DNA of 64,000 nt from JAYZDK01 sp964604165 (GCA_964604165.1 CAZRYF010000011.1:31291-95290), one strand, 5' to 3'. Shown: positions 1 through 8,689, numbered from the stretch's first letter. The notes: generated by a model not told the origin, from the letters alone. Program-made: numbers and translations.

Positions 1-1
1 T

Positions 2-187
2 TACCGCATCCTCGGGGTAGAAGATGGTGCCAACCCCAAGGAAATTCGTGCGGCGATGGAACGGATTCGGAAAGAGAACGACCCGACACGCCTTCAGGGC
101 CTGAGTGACGAGATTCGAGACGCTGCCCACCGCCGCGTGGCCGAGGCCGAGGTGGCGCTGGCCACCCTTCTTCCCGATGAGGAGTGA
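2..187 (+). CDS. J-domain-like protein, C-terminal part (5' end outside window)
   Basis: Only the last 61 residues are visible. They open with YRILGVEDGANPKEIRAAM, the usual start of a J-domain (helix I to II), followed by a basic helix and an Ala/Glu-rich helix. The HPD tripeptide that activates Hsp70 is not present: the equivalent spot reads END-P. This is therefore a J-like fold that may have lost DnaK stimulation, as in some surface or signalling proteins with degenerate J modules. The stop overlaps the start of the DUF2779 gene by 11 bp, which suggests co-transcription. The rest of the protein and its function cannot be seen. Confidence 0.6.
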   Translation, partial: YRILGVEDGANPKEIRAAMERIRKENDPTRLQGLSDEIRDAAHRRVAEAEVALATLLPDEE

Positions 188-1685
188 GCCCCTCCAGCGT
201 TCGGACTGCCTCGCCGCCCTCCACTGTTCCAAGCGCCTCTACCTGGCGCGAACCACGCCGGAGCTGGCGCCCCCCCGTCCTCCCCTGCTTGCGTCCCTTC
301 GACTCGAAATGGACCGAGCGCTCGGGCTTGCCCACGAGTGGTTGGGTGCCAAGGAGACGCTGGTGGGCACCCCCTCTGAACGTGCCAAGCGCACCAGGGA
401 GCTGCTCCGCCTCTCTGAGCCCAAGTGCCTGCGGGGTGCGGTTCTCGAAACTCCTGGTGCCCCCTTGGGGCTCCGGTGGGAGCCCGATCTTCTCAGGTGC
501 AACGAGGCCGGGTCCTGGCAGGTCCTTGCGGTGCGATGTGCCCTGCGGGTCAAGCGAAGCATCCTGGAGGATCTGGGTATCGCCGTCTATGTGTTGGAGC
601 AGACAGGGGTATCTGTTGCGGAAGCCACCGTACTCCACCTCAACCCCGACTACCACAAGGGCACCGAGCCCTTGTCTGCGGATCGGCTGTTCCTACAGGT
701 GGACGTTCTCTCCTATCTAAAGGAGATTCGGAGCCGAGCACCTTTGCTGATTCAGAAGATGGAGCACACACTCCAGCGCGACAAGGCGCCCTACGCGGAC
801 TTTGACCGGCATTGCTCCCAGCCACATCCCTGTCCATTTCTGGATCACTGTGCTCCCAATCTCCACCCCTTTCACATCAGGCGCATTCCAGACTCGGCCC
901 GCCTGGAGAGAAAGCTGGGAGGAAAAGTGGATGACGTGCGACATCTGCCAAGCCCGATCCGGATCAACCCGCTGCAACGCCGCGCCATTCGGTGCCTTGA
1001 GACCGGAAACGACTGGGTGGCCCCGCAGCTGCTCCCCGCAATGAAGGACGTGGAGTACCCCCTTGGCTTTCTGGATTTTGAAGCCATCCAACCTGCCCTC
1101 CCAAGGTTTCCCGGCACCGGACCCTTCGAGACCCTTCCCACCCAGTGGAGCCTGCACGTGCTGCAGGAGGACGGAAGGCTCACCCACAAGGCGTTCCTAC
1201 ACCACGAAAACACGGACCCCCGCCCCCAGTTCCTTGCATCGCTCCTGGCTGCTGTGGGGGAGGCAGGCTCCCTGGTGGTGTACTCCAACTACGAGGCCGG
1301 CGTGTTGCGCCGCCTGGCCCGGTTCGACCCGAGACGTTCCAAAGCCATTGAAAGGGTGATTCAGCGCCTCTCGGATCTCCTCGCGATCCTCCGGCGCAAC
1401 TACTACCACCCAGCCTTCAATGGCTCCTACAGCATCAAGCGAGTGCTTCCAGCCCTCGCGCCGGAGCTGGACTACGGAGACCTGGAGATTCGGGATGGCG
1501 CCACCGCGGCCGCATGCCAGCTCCGGATGATGGACCCGGAGACGCCCCCCGGTGAACGAGAGGAGATTCGCCAGGCCTTGCTGCTGTACTGCCAACGAGA
1601 CACGATGGCCATGGTGGCCATTCGACGCGCCATTCTGGAAAGATGCGGCGAGGCGCAACGCCCACTCCTTCCTGTGGAAGAATGA
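177..1685 (+). CDS. DUF2779 family protein (nuclease-like)
   Basis: The protein has 502 residues starting at the ATG at 177. An in-frame codon at 105 would add only low-complexity sequence lying inside the preceding gene. The C-terminal third has the DUF2779 pattern: LDFEAI, then YSNYEAGVL about 80 residues later, then YCQRDTMAM near the end. These are the spaced acidic residues of an RNase H/DnaQ-like exonuclease fold. The N-terminal half (SKRLYLAR, then a Cys-rich HCSQPHPCPF stretch) resembles the PD-(D/E)XK-like part of these proteins, whose cysteines may hold a metal cluster. The family is usually annotated as hypothetical, and a role in nucleic-acid processing is inference. The next gene starts 4 bp downstream. 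Confidence 0.75.
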   Translation: MRSEPLQRSDCLAALHCSKRLYLARTTPELAPPRPPLLASLRLEMDRALGLAHEWLGAKETLVGTPSERAKRTRELLRLSEPKCLRGAVLETPGAPLGLRWEPDLLRCNEAGSWQVLAVRCALRVKRSILEDLGIAVYVLEQTGVSVAEATVLHLNPDYHKGTEPLSADRLFLQVDVLSYLKEIRSRAPLLIQKMEHTLQRDKAPYADFDRHCSQPHPCPFLDHCAPNLHPFHIRRIPDSARLERKLGGKVDDVRHLPSPIRINPLQRRAIRCLETGNDWVAPQLLPAMKDVEYPLGFLDFEAIQPALPRFPGTGPFETLPTQWSLHVLQEDGRLTHKAFLHHENTDPRPQFLASLLAAVGEAGSLVVYSNYEAGVLRRLARFDPRRSKAIERVIQRLSDLLAILRRNYYHPAFNGSYSIKRVLPALAPELDYGDLEIRDGATAAACQLRMMDPETPPGEREEIRQALLLYCQRDTMAMVAIRRAILERCGEAQRPLLPVEE

Positions 1686-1689
1686 AGCC

Positions 1690-2151
1690 ATGACCCGATT
1701 CAAGCTCAGAAAGAAGCTGAAGGGCCTTCTGGGACCCGCTCCGCAGGAGATCGTGAACCACAGCATCACGTTCCTGCTTCCGGACGGCTCGGAGAGAGTC
1801 CTGGAAGTGGAAGAACACTACTCTCTTCTCATGGCCGCAGATGCCCATGGCATCACCATCAGTACGGGCCGACGCGCGGGGGGCACCTGTCCCGATGGTC
1901 TCTGCGGACTGTGCCGCGTGGAGCTGGTGGATGAGACAGGCATCAGCGCCCTCTCGACCTACGAAAAGGACGCCATGGATGCCCACGTGGCTGGAGAGCC
2001 CCATGAGGGCCGTGAAAGGGCCCCTGCCCCCCCCCTCACCCCCACCACCCGCCTGGGATGCCACTCGAAAATACGGGGTCCGGGCGGAAAGGTGCGGATT
2101 CTCGAGCTCTTCGATCCCAGCTCCATCCAAGGCATGGCGGAGGAGGATTGA
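1690..2151 (+). CDS. 2Fe-2S ferredoxin-like protein
   Basis: This is a 153-residue plant-type ferredoxin domain. The cluster ligands are visible as C-x4-C-x2-C (GTCPDGLCGLC), with a fourth Cys downstream in RLGCHSKI. The sequence before it, HSITFLLPDG, is the usual first beta strand. A basic N-terminal extension (MTRFKLRKKLKG) and a Pro-rich insert before the last ligand are unusual. The protein should carry single electrons in the cytoplasm, but no reductase partner is next to it. It sits between the DUF2779 gene and the sulfatase gene, whose probable TTG start overlaps this stop by 4 bp. Confidence 0.85.
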   Translation: MTRFKLRKKLKGLLGPAPQEIVNHSITFLLPDGSERVLEVEEHYSLLMAADAHGITISTGRRAGGTCPDGLCGLCRVELVDETGISALSTYEKDAMDAHVAGEPHEGRERAPAPPLTPTTRLGCHSKIRGPGGKVRILELFDPSSIQGMAEED

Positions 2152-4409
2152 GGCCGGGCCTGGGACTTTCCCTGTGGTCGATCGGGGTCTCTATCGGGTG
2201 TGCCCGGGAAGCCCCCGCCCCACCCAACCTGTTGCTCATCACCCTGGACACGACCCGGGCCGATGTCCTCGGAGCCTACGGGGGAGACCCGGAGGCCACA
2301 CCCCACCTGGATGCACTCGCCGCGGAAGGTGCGCTTTTTGAGAGGGCCTACACGGTCACCCCCCTGACCATTCCCGCCCACTCCTCCCTCTTTACGGGAC
2401 AGACCCCGCCGCGCCACGGCGTGCGAGACAACGGAGACTTCTTTCTGGCGGAGGGCGCCTCCACCCTTGCCGAACAGCTGCAGGCCGGTGGGTACGCCAC
2501 CATGGCGAGCGTCTCCGCTCAAGTCACCAGCCACCACTGGGGCTTTGCCCAGGGGTTTGATGTCTTCTTCGATGATCTGCGAGCCAGCACACAGACCACC
2601 GCCAATCGCTGGGACGTGGAACGACCCGGCAGCCAGACGGTGGACGATGCACTTGGCTGGCTCCAAGACGGCCCTCGGGACGCGCCCTTCTTTTCTTGGG
2701 TCCACCTCTTCGACGCCCACGACCCCTACCGGCCGCCGGAGCCCTTTCGAAGCCGTTTTCCCGGGCAACCCTATTTGGGTGAAATCGCCTATGTCGACGC
2801 CCAGGTAGGTCGCCTCGTGTCCTGGTTGAAGGAGAGCAACCAGCTTGCAAACACCTGGGTCGTGGTCCTGGCGGATCACGGAGAGTCCCTCGGGGCTCAT
2901 GGCGAGGCGACCCACGGAGTATTGCTCTACGACGAGACCATTCGGATTCCCCTGCTGATTCGACCGCCGGAAGGTGGGAGCCCAAAGCGAATCCCCCACC
3001 CCACCAGCCTGGTCGACGTGATGCCCACCCTCTTGGGAGCAGCCGGGCTGCCCATTCCTGAAGGCCTGGATGGTCGAGACCTCTCTTCTTGGATGGGGGG
3101 CGCACCCGGCGGCGATCCGGCGGTTTATGCGGAGTCGCTGTACGCCTGGCATCACTACGGCTGGGCTCCCCAAAAGGCCCTGATCACAGCCGACCACAAG
3201 CTGATTGACTCCACCACGCCAGAGCTCTACCACCGATCAGACGCCAAGGAAGCCCAGAACCTCTCCCTCCACCAGCCTGCGGTGTTGCAGGCATTGGGCA
3301 CCCGCCTTCGCACCCTGGAAGCCAGCCTGCTCCCCGTGGAAATGGCCACAGAGAGAGTGGAATTGAGCGCCGAGCGTATCGCCCAACTGGAGGCGCTCGG
3401 GTACGTGGCAGGCGCCACCGCCCACGAGGAAATCGATCCGGCCCACCCTCCGCCTGATCCCGTGCAGCGCCTTGGACTTCTGCGCCATGTCCAAGGGGCC
3501 CGTCGCTCCTTCCAGTCCGGAGATCTCCAAAGTGCACTCAAGCAGATTGAATCCGTGTTGGCGAAAGACCCTGGCCTTCTGGATTTGCGGACGCTTCATT
3601 CATCCGTTCTGTTGCGTCTCGGCCGGACCCCAGAGGCACTGGCCACCCTGGAGGCAGCCGAAGCGGTGCGGCCCTCCAGCACGACCCGGGGAGCCATCGG
3701 GCGTATCTTCTTGAGGACCGCCCCCTCCATCGCCGTGGATCACTTGTTCGAGTCCATCCAGCTGGACCCCTATGTCGCGACCCACTGGGCAGCCTACCTG
3801 CACGCCTTGTTTCTCACGAACAGTCTGGAGCAGCTGGAGCAGGAAGCCCTCCGCGCCCGGTCCCTGCTCCCGGACTTGCCCGAGGCCACGGGCATGTTGG
3901 GAGTCGCTCTGGCCGCAAGAGGGAGCTTTACGGAGGCGGAGCCCCTGCTCCGGGCAGGCATGGAGGCCAACCCCCTTCAACCCTTTGTCCATGCTGCCCT
4001 GGCCCACCTGCTGCGTCTGCGCGGCGCCACCGAAGAGGCCGAAACCCACCTGTTGGAGGAGATCCGGATCCAGTCCCCCGCGCTCCAGGCCCGACGCCAG
4101 CTGGTAGAGATCTACGCGGAGCAAAGGCGATACGAGGAACAGCTCCAACAGCTCGCGGCCGTCGAGGCGGTGGAGTCACCCAACCGGGCCACCGCCCACT
4201 CCAGCGCCCAGGCCCTGTTCAACCTGGAGCGCTTTGAGGAAGCACATGTCCGGGTCCAGGAATGCCGCCAACTGGCACCGGGCTACCCCGGGTGTGCGCT
4301 TCTGGAGGCCAACGTGCTGAAAAAGCTCGGGCAAGACGCGGCAGCCCAAGCGGCCTTTGGGGCCGCCAGGGAGCTTGCAGGGTTGGGAGAAGATCCTCTC
4401 GGGGATTGA
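2148..4409 (+). CDS. Sulfatase-family lipoprotein with C-terminal TPR repeats
   Basis: I chose the TTG at 2148, which overlaps the ferredoxin stop and follows a purine-rich GGAGG. It yields a short lipoprotein signal ending in SIGC (Cys18). An ATG at 2058 would overlap the ferredoxin by 94 bp and bury the signal. Residues about 25-400 are an alkaline-phosphatase-superfamily sulfatase: ITLDTTRAD (metal ligands), VTPLTIPAHSS at the nucleophile site, and VVLADHGES. The usual C/S-x-P-S-R signature reads T-I-P-A-H, so Thr74 sits where formylglycine is made. Classical sulfatase maturation is therefore unlikely. After EALGYV the protein continues as several TPR repeats (about 450-750). Substrate unknown. 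Confidence 0.8.
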   Translation: MRPGLGLSLWSIGVSIGCAREAPAPPNLLLITLDTTRADVLGAYGGDPEATPHLDALAAEGALFERAYTVTPLTIPAHSSLFTGQTPPRHGVRDNGDFFLAEGASTLAEQLQAGGYATMASVSAQVTSHHWGFAQGFDVFFDDLRASTQTTANRWDVERPGSQTVDDALGWLQDGPRDAPFFSWVHLFDAHDPYRPPEPFRSRFPGQPYLGEIAYVDAQVGRLVSWLKESNQLANTWVVVLADHGESLGAHGEATHGVLLYDETIRIPLLIRPPEGGSPKRIPHPTSLVDVMPTLLGAAGLPIPEGLDGRDLSSWMGGAPGGDPAVYAESLYAWHHYGWAPQKALITADHKLIDSTTPELYHRSDAKEAQNLSLHQPAVLQALGTRLRTLEASLLPVEMATERVELSAERIAQLEALGYVAGATAHEEIDPAHPPPDPVQRLGLLRHVQGARRSFQSGDLQSALKQIESVLAKDPGLLDLRTLHSSVLLRLGRTPEALATLEAAEAVRPSSTTRGAIGRIFLRTAPSIAVDHLFESIQLDPYVATHWAAYLHALFLTNSLEQLEQEALRARSLLPDLPEATGMLGVALAARGSFTEAEPLLRAGMEANPLQPFVHAALAHLLRLRGATEEAETHLLEEIRIQSPALQARRQLVEIYAEQRRYEEQLQQLAAVEAVESPNRATAHSSAQALFNLERFEEAHVRVQECRQLAPGYPGCALLEANVLKKLGQDAAAQAAFGAARELAGLGEDPLGD

Positions 4410-4422
4410 CCGAGAGACTCTT

Positions 4423-4440
4423 GCGCGGACTACTCCGCGC
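4423..4440. terminator. Hairpin between convergent genes
   Basis: GCGCGGA-CTAC-TCCGCGC is a perfect 7-bp stem with a 4-base loop in the 20 bp between the convergent sulfatase and lipoprotein genes. It overlaps the lipoprotein stop codon. There is no U-tract on either side, so a bidirectional terminator role is a guess from position and symmetry. Confidence 0.4.
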
Positions 4441-5593
4441 TCAGTGTTCCGCTGCCGCTGACCGCGTGGCTCACCACCGTTACAGCGTAGGCAGGTGCAT
4501 CGTCTTCCAACAAGGTCAATGTGGGATCGGTCGTGGCACCCACGGTGAGCGAGTAGTCGCCCACGGCGCCGTTGCAGGAGCCGTAGTTCCCCACCACCAC
4601 CTGGAAGGTGCCAGCCACCGCCGTCAGCGTGCCCGAGGGACACTGGTACTCGGGGGGGGGGAAGGTGCAGTCGAAGCTGTCGTCGGCGCCGTCCACCACG
4701 CAACCGGCTGTGTCATTGATCCAGAAGAAGGGGTCAAAGGCAGTCCCATCCGCCACCGTATCCACCGTGATCGTGACATCGCCGGCCTCGGCCAGGGTAA
4801 GGGTGTACACGTCCAGGACAGCGTCTACGCTGTCGGATGAGCAGGGCAGCGAGCCGGTGGCCACATAGTCTCCGCCCAGGGCCGCCTCCCCCGCTGCGAA
4901 GGAGACATCGGCCTCCACTTCACATTCGCTGTCAGAGTAGTAGTACTCCACGTCCTCGGACTCCTCATCGAGGGTCCAGGCGATTTCGTCTCCCGTGCGG
5001 GAGAAGCTTCCGTAGGTGCTGCCGCTGTAGGTCATTGGGGAAAAATAGGGACCGTAGTTGGAGGTATACCCGCGGTAATCCTCGCTCACTGTGTATCCAA
5101 ACAAGAAGGCATCGTCGTAGCTGCCGTAGTACCCGCTGTAGCTGTCCGAGTGGGCCATGTGCAGCGCGACCTCTGTGCCCTCATCCAGCTCTTCCGGGTC
5201 CAGGTACCAGGTGTAGTACGTGCTCACATCGCAGGCTTCCGGCACCCGGGAGTCGATGGTGGCCTCAATGTCAAAGGCGAAGTCACAGTTGGGGCACTCC
5301 CCGGTGAACTTGGTGCCTGCGAGGCTCACGGTGGTCGCACAAATCGAGTTGCCTTCGATGGTGCTGTCGACGCTCACCGTCCCGGTGAAGCTGTCCCGCC
5401 ACATGGAGGAGAGATCTGTGTCTTCCTCCTCCTCGTCGGTGTCGTCCGTGTCGTCCGTGTCCCCGTCCGGAATGCAGTCTCCGGTTTCTGCATCGAGAAT
5501 CGTGCCTTCGTCGCACTCATCGAGGCCCTTTGAAGAATCACAAGCCATGAGACCGAGGAATCCCAGGCAGAAAAAAGAAAAGGATGAGCGCAT
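4430..5593 (-). CDS. Lipoprotein, hypothetical, acidic Asp-Thr linker
   Basis: The protein has 387 residues from an ATG preceded by GGAGG. An upstream in-frame extension exists but lacks a signal peptide. MRSSFSFF...LGLMAC is a lipobox with Cys18, so the protein is an exported lipoprotein. A repetitive acidic tether (D-T-D-D-T-D-D, then E-E-E-E) follows. The body is rich in Tyr, Ser and Asp. One pair of segments (GGDYVATGSLPC, and AGDVTITVDT about 30 residues later) resembles pre-peptidase C-terminal or Ig-like beta sandwiches. No catalytic motif is visible. It is probably a surface protein of the type abundant in this genome. Confidence 0.8.
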   Translation of the reverse strand: MRSSFSFFCLGFLGLMACDSSKGLDECDEGTILDAETGDCIPDGDTDDTDDTDEEEEDTDLSSMWRDSFTGTVSVDSTIEGNSICATTVSLAGTKFTGECPNCDFAFDIEATIDSRVPEACDVSTYYTWYLDPEELDEGTEVALHMAHSDSYSGYYGSYDDAFLFGYTVSEDYRGYTSNYGPYFSPMTYSGSTYGSFSRTGDEIAWTLDEESEDVEYYYSDSECEVEADVSFAAGEAALGGDYVATGSLPCSSDSVDAVLDVYTLTLAEAGDVTITVDTVADGTAFDPFFWINDTAGCVVDGADDSFDCTFPPPEYQCPSGTLTAVAGTFQVVVGNYGSCNGAVGDYSLTVGATTDPTLTLLEDDAPAYAVTVVSHAVSGSGTLSAE

Positions 5594-5644
5594 CACGTGA
5601 CCTCCAATTTCGATCGGCACGCAACATAGCCCGCAACCCGAGGG

Positions 5645-5890
5645 GGCGGTAGCGGAATCTCGGCGATTGCGTCCCCGCGAGATACCATCTGCCAGGCAAT
5701 CTTGTACGACGAGACCGGGGACGCCACGATCTACAACCTGGATCTGGACGGAGATCACTGGAACATCGAGGCTATAGACGAGCACGCGGAGGTTGATGGA
5801 TGGAACCTGACCTTTGACTATGACATCGGCACCCGGGGGGAGGCCCCCGGGCGGAAGGGCGCATCGAATTCTTCGAGGTCAGTCCATTAG
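5645..5890 (+). other. Possible gene remnant in a 285-bp intergenic region
   Basis: Between two - strand genes, a + strand reading frame encodes a protein-like stretch (ILYDETGDATIYNLDLDGD, then WNLTFDYDI). It has no credible start or ribosome site upstream and ends in a non-coding-looking tail. The Asp/Thr/Trp composition is like that of the exported proteins nearby. It may be the end of a decayed surface-protein gene, or chance. Nothing else was recognised between 5594 and 5878 apart from the hairpin at 5832-5851. Confidence 0.25.
5832..5851. repeat. GC-rich inverted repeat, possible terminator
   Basis: CCCGGGGG-GAGG-CCCCCGGG forms a perfect 8-bp stem with a 4-base loop just beyond the 3' end of the DOMON-like gene, which ends at 5879 on the - strand. 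It is placed where a terminator for that operon would lie but has no T-run. Confidence 0.4.
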
Positions 5891-6397
5891 AAGGTCCCCT
5901 ACCCGGGCGAAGCAAGAGATCTGATGGAAATCCGGCTCCGCGCCGGGCACCGGCTGCCAGGACAGGAAGCGCCTGGCCTCTCCTCTCCCGCGAATGGCAT
6001 AGGCATTCATGCGATGGGGACCCGGTGGCAAGAGAGCCCGATCCACGCGGGCAACCCCCCGCCAACGACCAGCGGACCTGACCACTGTGTAAACCAAGGG
6101 CAGCTCTTTTTGCACCACCTTCCTGGTGCCTCTCAGGCGCAGCACCAGGTGGTGCCCAAAGGGGCCCAACTCAATTTCCGTGTACTCGAGATTCTCCCCG
6201 GCCACAAAGACCTCCACGACCTCGTGCTCCCACAGGCCCCAGAAGGGCCCCGCAGGTCCAGGAGGCGTTGGATCCCACGGTCCCGGCGCATCCACGCGAA
6301 CCTCCAGTCCCCCCTCCCAGGTCCCGAGCGCCAGATGAATGTGCTCCTCGGTCGGCACTGGCTGGCCATCCCACAAGTGGGAGAGGGTCAGCTTCAT
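5879..6397 (-). CDS. DOMON-like (CBM9-type) domain protein
   Basis: This 172-residue protein starts at an ATG whose bases overlap the stop of the GT87 gene (ATGA). No signal peptide is visible. The pattern (LSHLWDGQPV; LEVRVDAP; LWEHEVVEVFV; YTEIELGPFG; a second half with RWRGVARVDRALLP) matches the small single-domain DOMON/CBM9-like beta-sandwich family, which binds sugars or heme in better-known members. It is the last gene of the selD-GT87 unit. The link with selenium metabolism may be only co-transcription. Confidence 0.65.
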   Translation of the reverse strand: MKLTLSHLWDGQPVPTEEHIHLALGTWEGGLEVRVDAPGPWDPTPPGPAGPFWGLWEHEVVEVFVAGENLEYTEIELGPFGHHLVLRLRGTRKVVQKELPLVYTVVRSAGRWRGVARVDRALLPPGPHRMNAYAIRGRGEARRFLSWQPVPGAEPDFHQISCFARVGDLLMD

Positions 6398-7587
6398 GCT
6401 GCGCGGACCGGCACACGACGCAGGTGAAGGGCAAACCTCGCGGCACAGGCAATCCACAACACCATGGCGGAAGGCGCCCAGACAAAGGGGTCCTTGTCGG
6501 ACACCGGGTGTTGGAGTCCGCTCGCCATCAGCACCCCAATGGAGAGCATCGAAAGGGGAAAGGACCAGCGAATCGGGTCCCGGGAGGCGGGCCAGCAAAC
6601 CACCCACCCAATGACCGGCAGGAGCAAAACCGCCTCGTAGTTGGTGTAGCTCATGGCCCCGTTTGCGCCGAATCCTGCCAGCACCAACCCCATGGCCGCT
6701 GCATCCAGCTCCCGGTCAGGTCGCTTGCGCCAAAGAGTCAACATGGGAAGCATCGTGGCCAAGAGAAGCAGCATGCCCCGTTGACTGAAGATCCACGCAG
6801 CAGCTCCGACAATGGGTTCCGCAGGCACCCCATCCACCGTGCCAAACCGGGAATGGGCCACCAGGGCCCGGGTGAGGCCCAAGTAACGAAAGGGGTCCCA
6901 GGAAGGCACACACCAGAACGTTCCAGCCAGCACCAGCGCCCCCACCCCGACCGCCGCAGCGAGGATTCGCCAGTGCCGACGCAAACAAACCACGGAAACA
7001 AGCACCCCCGGAAGGAGCTTTGCTGCAGCCCCAAGCGCCAAGACCACTCCAGCCGACCGATCGCGGGAGCGAGCCACAAGCAGGAGGATCGCGCAGTTGC
7101 AGAAGACAAGCACCAGGTTGGTCTGGCCCAGGTCCAGGGAGAGGCGTGTCACGAAGAGACGGGAAAAAACCAGCAGGCTTCCCATCGCGGCCACCGCCCC
7201 CCAGGCCCGACTCCTCACCGGGACCGCAAAAGCCACCAGGGGGGCGCTTCCCACCAGAAGCACCAGGAGCACCAGGCGCCAGGCCCTTGCGAGCACCTCA
7301 AAGGGAATCTGCCGAAACGGCATCATCAGGAAGCCCCACGTGGCCGGATAGGCGTTGTGGGAGCTCCAGTGCCGAACCCCCACCTCTCCCAGAATGCGCT
7401 GGATGTTCCCCGGGTCGTTTGGATCCACCCCTTGGGCCACGGCATGGGCCCCCGCATAGACGGGCACCAGGTCCAGTCCCACCATCGGGGTGGTCAGGGT
7501 AGACAAGTCGGCCAGCCCCATGACCTGCCAGGCTGCAACCCCTCCAAGCACCGCCGCCAGGCACCATGGAAGGGCCTGGTACTTCAC
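6394..7587 (-). CDS. GT87-family (DUF2029) membrane glycosyltransferase
   Basis: This 397-residue integral membrane protein has about ten hydrophobic segments. The hallmarks of the GT87/DUF2029 mannosyltransferase-like family are present: an early Asp in the first periplasmic loop (VGLDLVPVYAGA), LDLGQTNLVLVF in the middle, and the following AAAKLLPGVL. Such enzymes move mannosyl or related units from polyprenyl phosphate donors outside the membrane. The start is a GTG overlapping the selD stop by 4 bp, so translation is coupled. Acceptor unknown. Confidence 0.75.
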   Translation of the reverse strand: MKYQALPWCLAAVLGGVAAWQVMGLADLSTLTTPMVGLDLVPVYAGAHAVAQGVDPNDPGNIQRILGEVGVRHWSSHNAYPATWGFLMMPFRQIPFEVLARAWRLVLLVLLVGSAPLVAFAVPVRSRAWGAVAAMGSLLVFSRLFVTRLSLDLGQTNLVLVFCNCAILLLVARSRDRSAGVVLALGAAAKLLPGVLVSVVCLRRHWRILAAAVGVGALVLAGTFWCVPSWDPFRYLGLTRALVAHSRFGTVDGVPAEPIVGAAAWIFSQRGMLLLLATMLPMLTLWRKRPDRELDAAAMGLVLAGFGANGAMSYTNYEAVLLLPVIGWVVCWPASRDPIRWSFPLSMLSIGVLMASGLQHPVSDKDPFVWAPSAMVLWIACAARFALHLRRVPVRAA

Positions 7588-8627
7588 GGAAAACGCACCC
7601 GACTGGGCCCGGCCATGATCTCTCCAATCACGGACACCCCTTGCACGCCAGCCACAACCAGGGCTTCGGTAAGCTCCTCCACCGCCTCCGGTGCTACGGC
7701 CGCGAGCAGTCCCCCGGAGGTCTGCGCATCCGCCAACAAGAGTCGCGTGGTCTCCGGCACCTCCCCAAATTCCACCCGGTCTTCCACAGACAAAAGATTG
7801 GCCCGAGACCCCCCGGGAATACAGTTCTCGGCTGCATGGCGCCGAGCCGATTCCAGAATGGGCACCGCACCTACCTGCAGATCCGCCCCCACCCCCGAAG
7901 CCTCCAACATCTCCAACAAGTGCCCCAACAATCCAAACCCAGTCACATCCGTCAAGGCATGGACCTTCGTATGGAGCCGGGAAAAGACCTCCCCTGCAGC
8001 CCGGTTGAGGGTCGACATCAGGTTCGTGACTTCCTCCCTCTCCGCTTCCGACGCCAGCTCCCGCTTCAGCGCAGTGGTCACCACCCCGGAGCCCAACGGC
8101 TTGGTCAGGATCAAGGCATCCCCCGGTTGCGCTCCAGCATTCGCCAACACGGCGTCGGGCGAGACAGTCCCCACGACCGCGAGGCCGTACTTGGGAACCG
8201 GATCCTCAATGGAGTGACCGCCAATGACCAGCGCCCCTGCAGCATCCACGACATCGGCCCCTCCACGGAGAATCTCCCCCAAGAGATCCATGGGCAATTC
8301 CTTGGTGGGAAAGGCCACCAGGTTCAACGCCACGAGAGGCGTCGCCCCCATGGCCCAGATGTCGGACAGAGCGTTGGCGGCGGCGATTCGCCCGAAGTCA
8401 TAGGCATCATCGACCACAGGGGGGAAGAAGTCGGTCGTCACCACGAGCGCGGTGGTCTCGTTCAGCAGATACACCCCTGCGTCGTCGCGGGTCGAAGAAC
8501 CCACGAGCACCCTTTCATCGGTAAGGAGCGGCAACTTGCGCAGGACCTGCGCCAACTCCGCAGGGCGGAGCTTGCTCGCTCAACCAGCGCCGTGGCTGTA
8601 CCTCGTGAGCTTGTGTCGATCTGACAT
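7584..8627 (-). CDS. selD: Selenide, water dikinase containing selenocysteine (in-frame TGA)
   Basis: SelD makes selenophosphate from selenide and ATP for Sec-tRNA and selenouridine synthesis. A normal reading would start at a TTG at 8555 and lose the active-site loop. Reading upstream in the same frame gives ATG at 8627 and LTRYSHGAG-U-ASKLRPAEL, the conserved SelD N-terminus with TGA (8580-8582) exactly at the catalytic Cys/Sec position (residue 16). Further SelD signatures follow: SSTRDDAGVY, TTDFFPPVVDD, AANALSDIWAMG and LTDVTGFGLLGH. Total length is 347 residues, normal for the family. A SECIS-like hairpin lies downstream of the TGA. selD is the first gene of a coupled unit with GT87 and DOMON-like genes. 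Confidence 0.93.
8538..8552 (-). promoter_or_regulatory. Putative bacterial SECIS element within selD
   Basis: On the coding strand GCGCAG-GTC-CTGCGC is a perfect 6-bp stem with a G-U-C apical loop. The loop starts 33 nt after the UGA, within the spacing I recall for bacterial SECIS elements. It resembles the Escherichia coli fdhF SECIS, whose stem-loop also presents GGUC to SelB. A second hairpin, CTCCGC-CCT-GCGGAG (8556-8570), lies closer to the UGA but lacks a G at the loop start, so I prefer the distal one. Confidence 0.75.
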
Positions 8628-8689
8628 GCCTCGGGAGTAGCCCGAGGCCCCGTTTCCGACCACCGCACGGCGAGGGTTATGAGGCAGTC

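Noticed and set aside
2058..2147. ATG at 2058 as the sulfatase start
   Set aside because: It would overlap the ferredoxin gene by 94 bp and put the lipoprotein signal in the middle of the protein.
6268..8217. A 649-codon + strand open frame across the selD-GT87 region
   Set aside because: It is antisense to selD, GT87 and DOMON-like genes, has low-complexity Pro/His/Arg composition and no domain. Long antisense frames are expected in GC-rich coding DNA.
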